Below, piece by piece: positions 37,151 to 45,842 of a DNA stretch of 64,000 nt. The stretch comes from Bifidobacterium simiiventris (GTDB taxonomy: Bacteria > Actinomycetota > Actinomycetes > Actinomycetales > Bifidobacteriaceae), in assembly GCF_019331715.1 (NCBI RefSeq), contig NZ_JAHBBG010000004.1:62001-126000 (forward strand), written 5' to 3'. The notes under the pieces are model-generated. The model searched no databases. It was not told the DNA's origin and was given only the letters and a program-made list of their open reading frames with translations. Both the position numbers and the translations under genes were made by a program. The stretch's first letter is position 1, and each line of letters begins with the position of its first letter.

Positions 37151-38095
37151 ATGAGCGGCATCGACGATGCGCTGACCACGGTGACGCTGAGGGTCAACCG
37201 GTTTGCTCCGCGTCCCGAGCGGGACCGAGGCTCCCGTGGCGGCAGTCCGTTCGCAAAGAAGGGCGGTTCACCGTTCGCAGGGGGATCCTCGCGCAACCGG
37301 CGGCCACGAGGCAAGCAATGGACGCAGGACTACACGTTGCGTGTCCGCCCCGAGGATACGGTGCTGGATTGCCTGCTGACCGTCAAGCGCACCATCGACC
37401 CGACGCTCGCTTTCCGGTATTCGTGCGGGCATGGCATGTGCGGTTCGGATGCGGTCGCGATCAACGGCACACCGACCTTACTGTGCACGGCCAGCGTCGG
37501 CGATTGGGCGAAACGGCCGAATCGGCTCTCGCAGGCCGACGACGAGGGGTTCCGCCGCACCGGAGACGCGGACGAGCCCGCCACGGATGTCGTCACGGAC
37601 GTGACCGGCGACGAGGATGGTCTGGGCGTCATCGAGCTCTCCCCTCTTCCGGGCTTCCCCGTGCAGCGCGACCTCATCGCGGACATCGACCCGATGCTCG
37701 ATCAGATTCGCAAACTCAAGCCGTATCTGCAGGCCGACGGCGTGCTCGCCACCACGCACGACGGCAAGGTGGACGTGTTCGAATACCTGCAGAACCCGCA
37801 GCAACTCGCCAAATACGAGATGCTGACGAACTGCATCGCCTGCGGCGTGTGCGAGGGCAGCTGCCCGGTGTTCGCCGGCGGCGACGCGTTCATCGGACCG
37901 GCCGCGCTGATCGCGGCGTCCAGATTCGTCAACGATTCCCGCGATACGGCGACCGCCGCCCGTCTCGATGCGATCGACACGGCGGACGGCGTGGCGGCCT
38001 GCCAGTCGGTGCGCGCCTGCTCGCGCCAATGTCCGCGCGGTATCGACGTCGGCGAAGAGATGTGGCAGATCGTCGCCAAGGTCAAGGAACGCTGA
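37151..38095 (+). CDS. sdhB: Succinate dehydrogenase/fumarate reductase iron-sulfur subunit
   Basis: The 314-residue protein carries three iron-sulfur sites: [2Fe-2S] in CGHGMCGSD with a final C further on, where Asp replaces the third Cys as in E. coli SdhB; [4Fe-4S] in CIACGVCEGSCP; and [3Fe-4S] in CQSVRACSRQCP. Near the N-terminus is an Arg/Gly-rich insert (about 15-60) that splits the first domain and is not usual. A second insert follows the 2Fe-2S domain. GAGGAGG precedes the ATG. It follows sdhA on the same strand. Confidence 0.92.
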   Translation: MSGIDDALTTVTLRVNRFAPRPERDRGSRGGSPFAKKGGSPFAGGSSRNRRPRGKQWTQDYTLRVRPEDTVLDCLLTVKRTIDPTLAFRYSCGHGMCGSDAVAINGTPTLLCTASVGDWAKRPNRLSQADDEGFRRTGDADEPATDVVTDVTGDEDGLGVIELSPLPGFPVQRDLIADIDPMLDQIRKLKPYLQADGVLATTHDGKVDVFEYLQNPQQLAKYEMLTNCIACGVCEGSCPVFAGGDAFIGPAALIAASRFVNDSRDTATAARLDAIDTADGVAACQSVRACSRQCPRGIDVGEEMWQIVAKVKER

Positions 38096-38136
38096 CCAGT
38101 ATTGCCGAGCGTATGCTCTGATTACAGTAGGTGGTT

Positions 38137-38808
38137 ATGGATAGAACGTCGTACACGAATCTTGCGAAGACCTGGGAGTTCGCCGAGGATCATGCTTTCG
38201 CACGCCAATCGGCTGCGCTGAACGAGGCCCGGCTGCGTGCACAGGAGGCCGGTTTCCCGCAGGGTTCCGCCGCGCAGGCCGAACTGCTGGCCACGCTGGT
38301 GCATCTGGTCGACGCGTCTTCGGCGATCGTGATTGGAACCGGTTCGATCGTGGAGACGCTGCAGGTGATCAACGGTCTCGATGGTACCGGCCAGTTGACA
38401 GCCGTCGACTCGTCCGCGCAGGGCATCGTCATGATCCGTTCGCTGTTCTCCGATCTGGCCGATGACGTGACGACCAAACTGCGCGCGGTGAATGCGCCGG
38501 CCGGCGTGTTCCTGCCGCGTCTGAACGGCGACGATTACGATCTGATCGTCGTTGCCGGCGACCCCGCGAACTATGCGGCCGCGTTCGAACAGGCTCCGCG
38601 TCTGCTGCGTCCTCATGGCACGGTGGTATTCACCGACGTGCTCGCCATGCAGTCGCCCGAATCCAACGGAGGCGTGCTGAACCCCGCCGATCGCAGCGAT
38701 AAGGCCGTGGCCATGCGTGAGTTCATTGAGACCGTGGAAGCGGATGAGCGGTTCGTATCCACCCTCACTCCCACCGGTACCGGCCTGCTGCTCGCGGTCA
38801 AGCGCTGA
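38137..38808 (+). CDS. SAM-dependent O-methyltransferase-like protein
   Basis: The 223-residue protein has the class I SAM fold: IVIGTGSIVETL (nucleotide loop), AVDSSAQG (acidic end of strand 2) and the strand DYDLIVVAGDP. It resembles the family 3 O-methyltransferases such as Rv1220c. The substrate is unknown. An in-frame GTG is 6 bases upstream; the ATG at 38137 is preferred. Its stop lies 11 bases inside the convergent LOG gene. Confidence 0.8.
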   Translation: MDRTSYTNLAKTWEFAEDHAFARQSAALNEARLRAQEAGFPQGSAAQAELLATLVHLVDASSAIVIGTGSIVETLQVINGLDGTGQLTAVDSSAQGIVMIRSLFSDLADDVTTKLRAVNAPAGVFLPRLNGDDYDLIVVAGDPANYAAAFEQAPRLLRPHGTVVFTDVLAMQSPESNGGVLNPADRSDKAVAMREFIETVEADERFVSTLTPTGTGLLLAVKR

Positions 38809-39556
38809 TGATGCCGGTGGCGACGGCCACCGCTTCGTCGACGTCATCGGTCAATACGACGAGATTCGGATCGATGTCCGATATCATGCCTTGTTGCCTT
38901 ACGATGTCGTTCAGCCAGTCGAATAGTCCCTGCCAGTAGTCCGTTCCGTACAGGGCTACTGGCAGGGACGTCATTTTGTGCGTCTGTATGAGCGTAAGCA
39001 CCTCGAACATCTCATCGAAGGTGCCAAAGCCGCCCGGGCAGATGATCACACCGGACGCGTATTTGGTAAACATGGTCTTGCGCACGAAGAAGTACCTGAA
39101 GCTCAGACCGAGATTCACGTATTCGTTCAGCCCCTGCTCGTGGGGCAGCTCGATGCCCAGTCCGACCGACGTGCCTCCGGCAAGTGCGGCCCCTTTGTTG
39201 GCGGCTTCCATGATGCCGGGGCCTCCCCCGGTGATGACCGCCATACCACGTTCGGCGATCATGCGTCCCATACGTTCGGCGGCACGGTAGTCGTCGCTGT
39301 CCTGCGATACCCGGGCGGAACCGAATACGCTGACGGCCGGACCGATGCCGGCAAGCTCGTCGAATCCCTCCACGAATTCGGACTGGATACGCATCACGCG
39401 CCAGGGGTCCATGTCACGCCAGTCGGCGCTTTCCTCGTTGCCCAGCAGCGTCGCCGTACTGCTGTCCAAGGGAATCATCGCACCTCGCATGATGGCCGGC
39501 CCACGTTGATAGGTCATGCCCAGAGGCTCCTTGCCGCCGTTGCCTGTGATATCCAT
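38798..39556 (-). CDS. LOG family protein (TIGR00730 type)
   Basis: The 252-residue Rossmann protein has the motif PGGFGTFDEMFEVL, which with VFGSARV and ITGGGPGIMEAANKGA defines the LOG/lysine decarboxylase-like family. Members cleave nucleoside 5'-monophosphates (cytokinin ribotide type) to release the base. GGAAGGAATG precedes the ATG at 39556. It overlaps the methyltransferase gene tail to tail by 11 bp. Confidence 0.85.
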   Translation of the reverse strand: MDITGNGGKEPLGMTYQRGPAIMRGAMIPLDSSTATLLGNEESADWRDMDPWRVMRIQSEFVEGFDELAGIGPAVSVFGSARVSQDSDDYRAAERMGRMIAERGMAVITGGGPGIMEAANKGAALAGGTSVGLGIELPHEQGLNEYVNLGLSFRYFFVRKTMFTKYASGVIICPGGFGTFDEMFEVLTLIQTHKMTSLPVALYGTDYWQGLFDWLNDIVRQQGMISDIDPNLVVLTDDVDEAVAVATGIISA

Positions 39557-39604
39557 GTGATTCCATTCCTTCCGTGTATGTAAGACGACCGTCAGTCAAG
39601 GTCA

Positions 39605-40879
39605 TCAGTTAGAGCATGCGTCCGCGTATCGTTTCGATTGCCGACTGAGCAGAACACCGGAAATCGCAGCGGCGATCAGCGAGGCCACCAACACGCCGAA
39701 ACGCGCTTCTGCGGACAGCTCGAGGTTCTCATAGGCCAGCGAGGCAATGAGGAACGACACCGTGAAACCAATGCCGCAGGCGCAGGCAGCCGGGAACATG
39801 TCGCGCACGTGAAGCCCCTCGGCCATTTTCAATCCGCCGAGATGCGTGGACAGCCACGCCGTAGCCATGATGCCCAGCGGCTTGCCCACGACAAGCGCCA
39901 CGATGATGCCGATGACCACGGGGGACAACAACAGTCCGGGCGTCAAGGCCTCGAAATGCACGCCGGTGGCAAACAGCGCGAAGACCGGCAGCGCCAGCAA
40001 CGCGGAAAACGGCTGAAGCTTGCCGGCGTATCGTTCGGCACGAGGGCTCGTCTCGCCGAACCGTTCGCGAGCGGGAGTCAGCAGGCCGACCAACACGCCA
40101 GCCAACGTGGGATGGATGCCCGCCTCGAACATCATCGCCCATGCGAGCACGCCGACTACGGCGACGGCGATCCACGGCACGTGTCTCATGCGTACCAGCA
40201 GGGCCCAGACGGCCGCGCACACGGCGATGCCGATGAACCAGTACCATTCGTTGACAGACGAGAAGAATACGGCGATCAGGATGATCGCCAGCAGATCGTC
40301 GACGGTGGCCAGCGTCATCAGAAAAGCACGGATCGAACCGGGCAGCCCCTTGGCGAACAGAGCAAGGACTGCCAGCGAGAAGGCGATATCCGTGGCTGTG
40401 GGCACCGCCCAGCCGTGTGCCGCCTCGGAAAACGGGATCACGCTGCCCGTGGTCGGCAGGATCACGCTGCCGGCATCCCCCGGGCCGAACGTGGCGAACA
40501 GGAAGGTGACCGAAACGAACAGGATGGGAGGAACGATCATGCCGCCTACCGCGCACAGCATCGGCACCGCCGCCGCCTTGGGATTGGCAAGCGAACCGGT
40601 GGTGAGTTCCTGTTTGAGATCCAGGCCGACCGTCAGGAAGAATATGGTCAGCAATCCGTCCTGCGCCCAATGCCCGATCGGCAGATCGAGATTGGTGTGT
40701 GGCACGGCGATATGCGTTTCCGCCACCGCTTCGAACGCATGGGCCGTCGCCGGCAGATTCGCAAGAATCAGGCCGGCCAGTGCGAATCCAAGCATGATGA
40801 GACCCGACAGCCGGTCAGATGCGGCGATATGCCGAATCGTGCCCCATAGTCCCTGTCTCACGGTCGTATCGTCCTTCAT
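39605..40879 (-). CDS. nhaA: Na+/H+ antiporter NhaA
   Basis: The 424-residue membrane protein has about eleven helices. The NhaA landmarks are FFLTVGLDLKQEL, PTATDIAFSLAVLALF and the paired Asp in TLATVDDLLAI, which bind Na+ and H+. The start is not certain: 40879 follows GAGGACGGG, while a TTG at 40945 also has a GGAGC. It is monocistronic and convergent with nothing nearby; a tRNA cluster lies upstream. Confidence 0.92.
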   Translation of the reverse strand: MKDDTTVRQGLWGTIRHIAASDRLSGLIMLGFALAGLILANLPATAHAFEAVAETHIAVPHTNLDLPIGHWAQDGLLTIFFLTVGLDLKQELTTGSLANPKAAAVPMLCAVGGMIVPPILFVSVTFLFATFGPGDAGSVILPTTGSVIPFSEAAHGWAVPTATDIAFSLAVLALFAKGLPGSIRAFLMTLATVDDLLAIILIAVFFSSVNEWYWFIGIAVCAAVWALLVRMRHVPWIAVAVVGVLAWAMMFEAGIHPTLAGVLVGLLTPARERFGETSPRAERYAGKLQPFSALLALPVFALFATGVHFEALTPGLLLSPVVIGIIVALVVGKPLGIMATAWLSTHLGGLKMAEGLHVRDMFPAACACGIGFTVSFLIASLAYENLELSAEARFGVLVASLIAAAISGVLLSRQSKRYADACSN

Positions 40880-41033
40880 GCGCCATCCCGTCCTCGTGCC
40901 GAACGGATTCGCATTACGGGTTCCGTTCGGCATGCTCCGTATCAATTGCTCCGATTATAGACGAACATATGTTCTATTCTGCTGAGAGCGTGTCATCGCC
41001 GCAACGTCATCGCGGCCCACTGACATGGCATTG

Positions 41034-41069
41034 AAAAACCCCTTGCCTCCATTCGGAAGCAAGGGGTTT
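41034..41069 (-). terminator. Terminator of the tRNA-Arg cluster
   Basis: Arms 41036-41046 and 41059-41069 pair perfectly; on the minus strand the stem ends in GGGGTTTTTC. It is 6 bases after the last tRNA. Confidence 0.85.
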
Positions 41070-41074
41070 CAGCG

Positions 41075-41148
41075 TGCGCCAGACAGGATTCGAACCTGCG
41101 ACCTGCTGATCCGTAGTCAGCTGCTCTAATCCGCTGGGCTACTGGCGC
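41075..41148 (-). tRNA. tRNA-Arg (ACG), copy 1
   Basis: The 74-base sequence read on the minus strand folds as a full tRNA: acceptor GCGCCAG/CTGGCGC, anticodon loop CTACGGA with anticodon ACG (inosine-modified in vivo), and the T-arm GTTCGAATC. CCA is not encoded. It is identical to the two copies that follow. Confidence 0.97.
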
Positions 41149-41182
41149 AACACCACTCTTTAACCTCTTGTGGCAAGAGGTG

Positions 41183-41256
41183 TGCGCCAGACAGGATTCG
41201 AACCTGCGACCTGCTGATCCGTAGTCAGCTGCTCTAATCCGCTGGGCTACTGGCGC
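41183..41256 (-). tRNA. tRNA-Arg (ACG), copy 2
   Basis: Identical in sequence and fold to the neighbouring copy. A CCTCTTG/CAAGAGG hairpin lies between it and copy 1, perhaps for processing. Confidence 0.97.
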
Positions 41257-41303
41257 ATACCGTTATTCGGTTTTGATGATGCCGCAAATCACTTCGCGAC
41301 TCG

Positions 41304-41377
41304 TGCGCCAGACAGGATTCGAACCTGCGACCTGCTGATCCGTAGTCAGCTGCTCTAATCCGCTGGGCTACTGGCGC
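41304..41377 (-). tRNA. tRNA-Arg (ACG), copy 3
   Basis: Identical to the two others and first in the direction of transcription. The spacers between the copies are 34 and 47 bases and share no similarity. Confidence 0.97.
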
Positions 41378-41400
41378 ATGTTGTCTTGTTTTCGGCAACC

Positions 41401-41430
41401 CGTATAAACTACAACAGTGTCGTTTAAAAT
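41401..41430 (-). promoter_or_regulatory. Candidate promoter of the tRNA-Arg cluster
   Basis: On the minus strand TATACG lies about 24 bases before the first tRNA, with TTTAAA sixteen bases further upstream. This is a fair -10/-35 pair. Confidence 0.4.
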
Positions 41431-41457
41431 GCAAATGTCGGCATGTCGCGCCATTTT

Positions 41458-42792
41458 CTAGGCTTCTCGTCGTCCTGAAAGCCGTGGGGCACTTTCAGCG
41501 CGAACCAGTTTCGGCAGGCTCTCGCCCCGCACCGACGCGGCATCCACGATCACCTGGCCGACATCGTCCATACCCGGCAGGTCGAACATCGTCTCCTCCA
41601 GCGTCTTCTCGATGATCGAGCGGAGTCCGCGGGCGCCGGTCCCCCGAGTAATGGCCGTTGCCGCGATCTGTCGCACCGCTTCCTCGGTAAACGCGAGATC
41701 AACGCCGTCCTCCGCGAACATCTTGCGGTACTGTTTGGTCAGCGCGTTGCGCGGCTCGACAAGAATACGAGCGAGATCATCCTCGGTCAGTTCGTTCAAC
41801 ACGCTGATGACCGGAAGCCTGCCAATGAATTCCGGCAGCAGACCGAATTCGGCCAGATCGTCGGCGTTGACCTGCGCCAGTAGCTCGCCGGACGTGATGT
41901 CGCGGTCATGCCATGCGGTGCCGAACCCGCTCTCGCGTGTGCCAAGCCGACGGCCGATGATGTCGTCCAATCCGACGAACGCGCCGCCGCAGATGAACAG
42001 GATGTCGCGCGTGTCGATCTGTACGGTCTCCTGTTCCTTGTGCTTGCGCCCGCCCTCGACCGGTACGGATGCGATCGTGCCTTCGAGGATCTTAAGCAGG
42101 GCCTGTTGCACGCCCTCACCGGACACGTCGCGCGTGATGGACGTGTTCTCACCCGATTTACGCGCGATCTTGTCAATTTCGTCAATGTAGACGATGCCGT
42201 GCTGTGCGCGTTCCACGTCGCCGTCGGCGGCTGCGATGAGCCGTTGGAGCACGGTCTCCACATCGTCGCCCACGTAGCCCGCCTCGGTGAGCGTGGTGGC
42301 GTCGGTGATGACGAACGGCACGTTCATGACCTTGGCGAGCGACTGCGCAAGATACGTCTTACCCACGCCGGTAGGCCCCAGCAGCAGGATATTCGATTTG
42401 GCGACCTCGACGCCGTCCAGCGGATCGGAACGACGTCGAGACGACGGCAGGGACCCGCCCCGGCCGTCCAGCTGCCCAGCGGCTTCGCGCAGTTCCATGT
42501 TGACGCGTTTGTAATGGTTGTACACGGCGACGGACAACGTGCGCTTCGCCGCCTGCTGGCCGACGACGAACTGGTCGAGGTACGCGTTGATGTCGGCCGG
42601 CTTGGGCAGGGACAACGCGTTGACGTCGGCGCTGTGGCGACGTTCCTCGGAGATGATCTCGACGCACAGTTCGATGCATTCGTCGCAGATCGCGGCGGAC
42701 GGGCCTGCCACTAGCTTACGCACCTGATGCTCGGTCTTGCCGCAGAACGTGCAACGCGGCACATCCTCGTTGTAGCTCACCACGCGTCCCAT
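41458..42792 (-). CDS. clpX: ClpX ATPase subunit of ClpXP
   Basis: The 444-residue AAA+ unfoldase has the N-terminal zinc domain (CTFCGK and CDECIELC), Walker A GPTGVGKT near residue 145, Walker [12 protein letters not shown], the pore loop GYVGDDVE, and the sensor region of the ClpX type. The stretch about 108-128 is an unusual S/R/G-rich insert before the ATPase core. It feeds tagged proteins into ClpP1P2. It is separated from clpP2 by a strong hairpin, so it probably has its own promoter or only partial read-through. Confidence 0.97.
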   Translation of the reverse strand: MGRVVSYNEDVPRCTFCGKTEHQVRKLVAGPSAAICDECIELCVEIISEERRHSADVNALSLPKPADINAYLDQFVVGQQAAKRTLSVAVYNHYKRVNMELREAAGQLDGRGGSLPSSRRRSDPLDGVEVAKSNILLLGPTGVGKTYLAQSLAKVMNVPFVITDATTLTEAGYVGDDVETVLQRLIAAADGDVERAQHGIVYIDEIDKIARKSGENTSITRDVSGEGVQQALLKILEGTIASVPVEGGRKHKEQETVQIDTRDILFICGGAFVGLDDIIGRRLGTRESGFGTAWHDRDITSGELLAQVNADDLAEFGLLPEFIGRLPVISVLNELTEDDLARILVEPRNALTKQYRKMFAEDGVDLAFTEEAVRQIAATAITRGTGARGLRSIIEKTLEETMFDLPGMDDVGQVIVDAASVRGESLPKLVRAESAPRLSGRREA

Positions 42793-42822
42793 ACCACTCC
42801 CTTGTCGTCATACGCCGTATAC

Positions 42823-42859
42823 GAAGGTACCCTCAACCAAACCGGCTGAGGGTACCTTC
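42823..42859 (-). terminator. Hairpin between clpP2 and clpX
   Basis: Arms 42823-42835 and 42847-42859 are perfect over 13 bp with an 11-nt loop. It should lower read-through into clpX. Confidence 0.75.
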
Positions 42860-42868
42860 GTCTGGACA

Positions 42869-43594
42869 TCACGAACGGTGCTCGAGCACCTCGTCCACGA
42901 TGCCGTATTCCTTGGCCTCCTGGGCCGTCAGGAACGTGTCGACCTCGATGTCCTTGCGGATCTTCTCGACATCCTGACCGGTGTGCTTGGCGAGCGTGTT
43001 CTCGAGCCATGCCCGCATGCGCAGCATCTCCTTGGCCTGGATCTCGATCTCGGTGGCCTTGCCGAAGCCCTGATCGATGGCCGGCTGATGGATGAGCACG
43101 CGCGCGTTCGGCAGGATCAGTCGCTTGCCCTTGGCGCCGGCGGCGAGCAGAATCGCCGCGGCGGATGCGGCCTGGCCGAGGCATACGGTCTGCACGTCGG
43201 GCTTGATGTACTGCATGGTGTCGTAGATCGCGGTCATCGCGGTCATGGAACCGCCGGGCGAGTTGATGTACATCATCACATCGCGGTTCGGATCCATGCT
43301 TTCGAGCACGAGCAGCTGGGCCATGATGTCGTCGGCGGACGTGTCGTCGACCTGCACGCCCATGAAGATGATGCGGTCCTCGAACAGCTTGGTGTACGGA
43401 TCCTGCGTCTTCATGCCGTACGGAGTCTTCTCGGAGAACTGCGGCAGGATGTAACGGTCCTGCGGCGTGACCGATGCCATGCCGCGGCCCGCGAACGCGG
43501 CCTCGCGCGTGGCAGCCGGCATGAAGCCGACGACGCCGGCATGACCGGCCAGGCGCTCGGCACGCTGGATGAACTTCGCCTCTTCGGATGCCAT
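42869..43594 (-). CDS. clpP2: ATP-dependent Clp protease subunit ClpP2
   Basis: The 241-residue serine protease has the active site Ser in LGQAASAAAILL, His in IHQPA and Asp late in the sequence. It is longer at the N-terminus than usual by about 40 residues. Actinobacteria build the proteolytic core from ClpP1 and ClpP2. The ATG at 43594 has AGGGGAG eight bases upstream; the GTG at 43603, which overlaps the clpP1 stop, is an alternative. Confidence 0.96.
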   Translation of the reverse strand: MASEEAKFIQRAERLAGHAGVVGFMPAATREAAFAGRGMASVTPQDRYILPQFSEKTPYGMKTQDPYTKLFEDRIIFMGVQVDDTSADDIMAQLLVLESMDPNRDVMMYINSPGGSMTAMTAIYDTMQYIKPDVQTVCLGQAASAAAILLAAGAKGKRLILPNARVLIHQPAIDQGFGKATEIEIQAKEMLRMRAWLENTLAKHTGQDVEKIRKDIEVDTFLTAQEAKEYGIVDEVLEHRS

Positions 43595-43599
43595 GATGT

Positions 43600-44205
43600 T
43601 CACTCCCCTTCCCCGGCGCTCATCGTGTCGTGCGTGGACACGATCTTGTCGACGAACCCGTATTCGAGTGCCTCCTGCGCCGTGAACCAGTGATCGTATT
43701 CGTTATCGCGGTAGATCTCCTCGACGGTATGACCGGTCTGCTTGGCGGTCAGTTCGGCGAGGGTCTTCTTCATGTCCATGATGAGCTCGGCGTTGATGCG
43801 CACATCGGTCGTGGTGCCGCCGATGCCGCCGGACGGCTGGTGCATGAGCACTCGCGCATGCGAGGTCAGGAACCGCTTGCCCGGCGTGCCGGAGCTCAGC
43901 AGGAACTGGCCCATCGACGCGCACATGCCCAGACCCACAGTGGCCACGTCCGGCTCGATGAGCTGCATGGTGTCGTAGATCGCCATGCCGGCGGTGATCG
44001 AGCCGCCCGGCGAGTTGATGTACAGCCAGATGTCCTTCTTCGGATCCTCGGCCGCAAGCATCAGCATCTGGGCGCAGATGCGGTTGGCCATATCGTCCTT
44101 GACCTCTTCGCCCATCCAGATGATGCGGTCCTTGAGCAACCGGTTGAAAATCGGATCCACCATGGACGGGGCGTCGCCTTCGCCCATCGTGGGTGAGGGT
44201 GTCAT
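43600..44205 (-). CDS. clpP1: ATP-dependent Clp protease subunit ClpP1
   Basis: The 201-residue protein has the active-site Ser in [11 protein letters not shown], His in MHQPSGG and Asp further on. It pairs with ClpP2, which overlaps or directly follows it. The start at 44205 has AAGGTGG eight bases upstream; an ATG at 44235 lacks a ribosome site. A TAATGT sequence upstream may be the -10 of the operon. Confidence 0.96.
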   Translation of the reverse strand: MTPSPTMGEGDAPSMVDPIFNRLLKDRIIWMGEEVKDDMANRICAQMLMLAAEDPKKDIWLYINSPGGSITAGMAIYDTMQLIEPDVATVGLGMCASMGQFLLSSGTPGKRFLTSHARVLMHQPSGGIGGTTTDVRINAELIMDMKKTLAELTAKQTGHTVEEIYRDNEYDHWFTAQEALEYGFVDKIVSTHDTMSAGEGE

Positions 44206-44264
44206 GAATCCTGCCACCTTATCTCCTTGGTCCATAAAACATTACGTCTAGCTACATTACCCGT

Positions 44265-45707
44265 TCAAAGCGACCGTCGTCGCCCGTACACCCCCTTTTC
44301 GGCTACCCGCATAGCGACGTCTGCCCGTTCCTGACGCGGCGCGGTGTGCAGGAGATGGCGAGAGAGGAATGCCGAGACGGCGACGCCTAGGGCAACGGGG
44401 ACGTAGAACGCGCTGGGGGCGGCAGTGAGTTCCAGCACGAGGCACATGGCCATGAGCGGGGCCTGCTGGGAGGCGGACAGGAGCGCGGCCGCGCCGATGA
44501 GGGCGCATGCGGTAACCGAATCCGCGGGGAACGCGAGCGTCCACAGCACGCCGACCATCGCGCCGAGCGTAGCGCCGAGCGCGATGCCGGGCTGGAGCAC
44601 GCCGCCGGACGCGCCGGAGCGGATCGTCAGCAGAGTCGCCGCGGCCTTGGCGATGAGCGTGACGACCAGTACCAGCAGCACGATGGCGAGCTGCGACTGT
44701 TGCGAGTCGAGCCCAAGCAACGCCCACGGCGAGACTGGCTGTTCCCCCGCCGACGCGCCCTGTTCGGCTACGATCACGGCATTGGCTTCAGTATCGCCTC
44801 CGGACGCAAGTACCGCTCCCTGCAGCAGCGACACCGTGCTGAACCCGAGCTGTGCGGCGGCACGTCCGTTGCCCATGATCTGCGGGATCACGATGGCGAT
44901 CAGACCGGTGAGTACGCCGGCAAGCGGCATCTGCCACAGGATCGCCATGCCGGACGGCTTATGAGATTCGGCCCACTGCGAACCACGCCGGAACCATGCG
45001 CCGGCCACGCCGCATGCCGCGCCGATCAGCAAGGCGGCCAGCATGATCGTCGGCGTCAGATCGTTCTGCATCAGCGAGATGTCGTAGAACACGTGCCGGC
45101 CCTTGACGCTCGCCGCGACGAATGCCGCGACCGCGGACATGCCCAGTCCGAACGCGACGTTCTCGATCGCGACATCGGCCAGCAGGATCTCCACGGCGAA
45201 GAACATGCCGGCGAACGGCGCGTTGTACACGCCGCCCAAGCCGGCTCCGGCCGCGACCGCGACCGCGACGCGACGATCAAGACCATCGAGCCGGAACAGG
45301 TCGCAGAACCGCTGCGCGAGCATCGCGCCGAGTTCGCGCGGCGCGACCTCGCGGCCGATGGACGCGCCGGTGCCGACGATGAAGATCTGCAGACACACAT
45401 GAACGATCGTCTGCCAGAGAGGCATGCGATCGCCGGCGACGGCCTTCTTGACTGACGGCACCTTCGTGGTCTTGGTGCGCAACAGCCACCAGATCACGCC
45501 GGCGATACTCAGACCGATCGTCACCGAGATCGCACGCCGCACGGACGGCACGTCGAACGGGCCGGACATGGCCGCGCCTTCGATATAGCCGAGCATGAGA
45601 TGCTCGATGCCGTACAGCAGCAAGGTCAGCAATCCCGCGCCGATGCCGATGATCGAGCCAAGTACCAGTGCGGCCGCGGTCATCCAGCCAAGTCGTTTCC
45701 AATCCAT
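44265..45707 (-). CDS. ClC-family chloride channel or antiporter
   Basis: The 480-residue membrane protein has the ClC shape of many short helices. The anion gate is read as GTGASIGREVAPREL, where the Glu of the canonical GREGP motif is kept but V-A follows instead of G-P. It is shorter than most ClC proteins, with no CBS domains. It may exchange Cl- or F- for H+; the variation at GREVAP could change selectivity. The start is chosen as the first methionine close to helix 1; others lie 4 and 10 codons upstream. Confidence 0.83.
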   Translation of the reverse strand: MDWKRLGWMTAAALVLGSIIGIGAGLLTLLLYGIEHLMLGYIEGAAMSGPFDVPSVRRAISVTIGLSIAGVIWWLLRTKTTKVPSVKKAVAGDRMPLWQTIVHVCLQIFIVGTGASIGREVAPRELGAMLAQRFCDLFRLDGLDRRVAVAVAAGAGLGGVYNAPFAGMFFAVEILLADVAIENVAFGLGMSAVAAFVAASVKGRHVFYDISLMQNDLTPTIMLAALLIGAACGVAGAWFRRGSQWAESHKPSGMAILWQMPLAGVLTGLIAIVIPQIMGNGRAAAQLGFSTVSLLQGAVLASGGDTEANAVIVAEQGASAGEQPVSPWALLGLDSQQSQLAIVLLVLVVTLIAKAAATLLTIRSGASGGVLQPGIALGATLGAMVGVLWTLAFPADSVTACALIGAAALLSASQQAPLMAMCLVLELTAAPSAFYVPVALGVAVSAFLSRHLLHTAPRQERADVAMRVAEKGVYGRRRSL

Positions 45708-45781
45708 CTTCCATCCCATCCCGTCATGCGTGCGCATCGTAACTTGCAGACCGTCCGCATGGGCGCGCACATATAACAACA

Positions 45782-45811
45782 AAGGCTTGGAACCTTGCGA
45801 TTCCAAGCCTT
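45782..45811 (-). terminator. Terminator of tig
   Basis: Arms 45782-45792 and 45801-45811 pair perfectly and the minus strand continues TTTGTTGTT. Confidence 0.85.
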
Positions 45812-45842
45812 GTCAGCGCATTACCACGCTATTGAGCTATGC

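Noticed and set aside
44206-44264. ClgR operator before clpP1
   Set aside because: A CGCTTTGAACG sequence resembles part of the motif, but the second half is missing.
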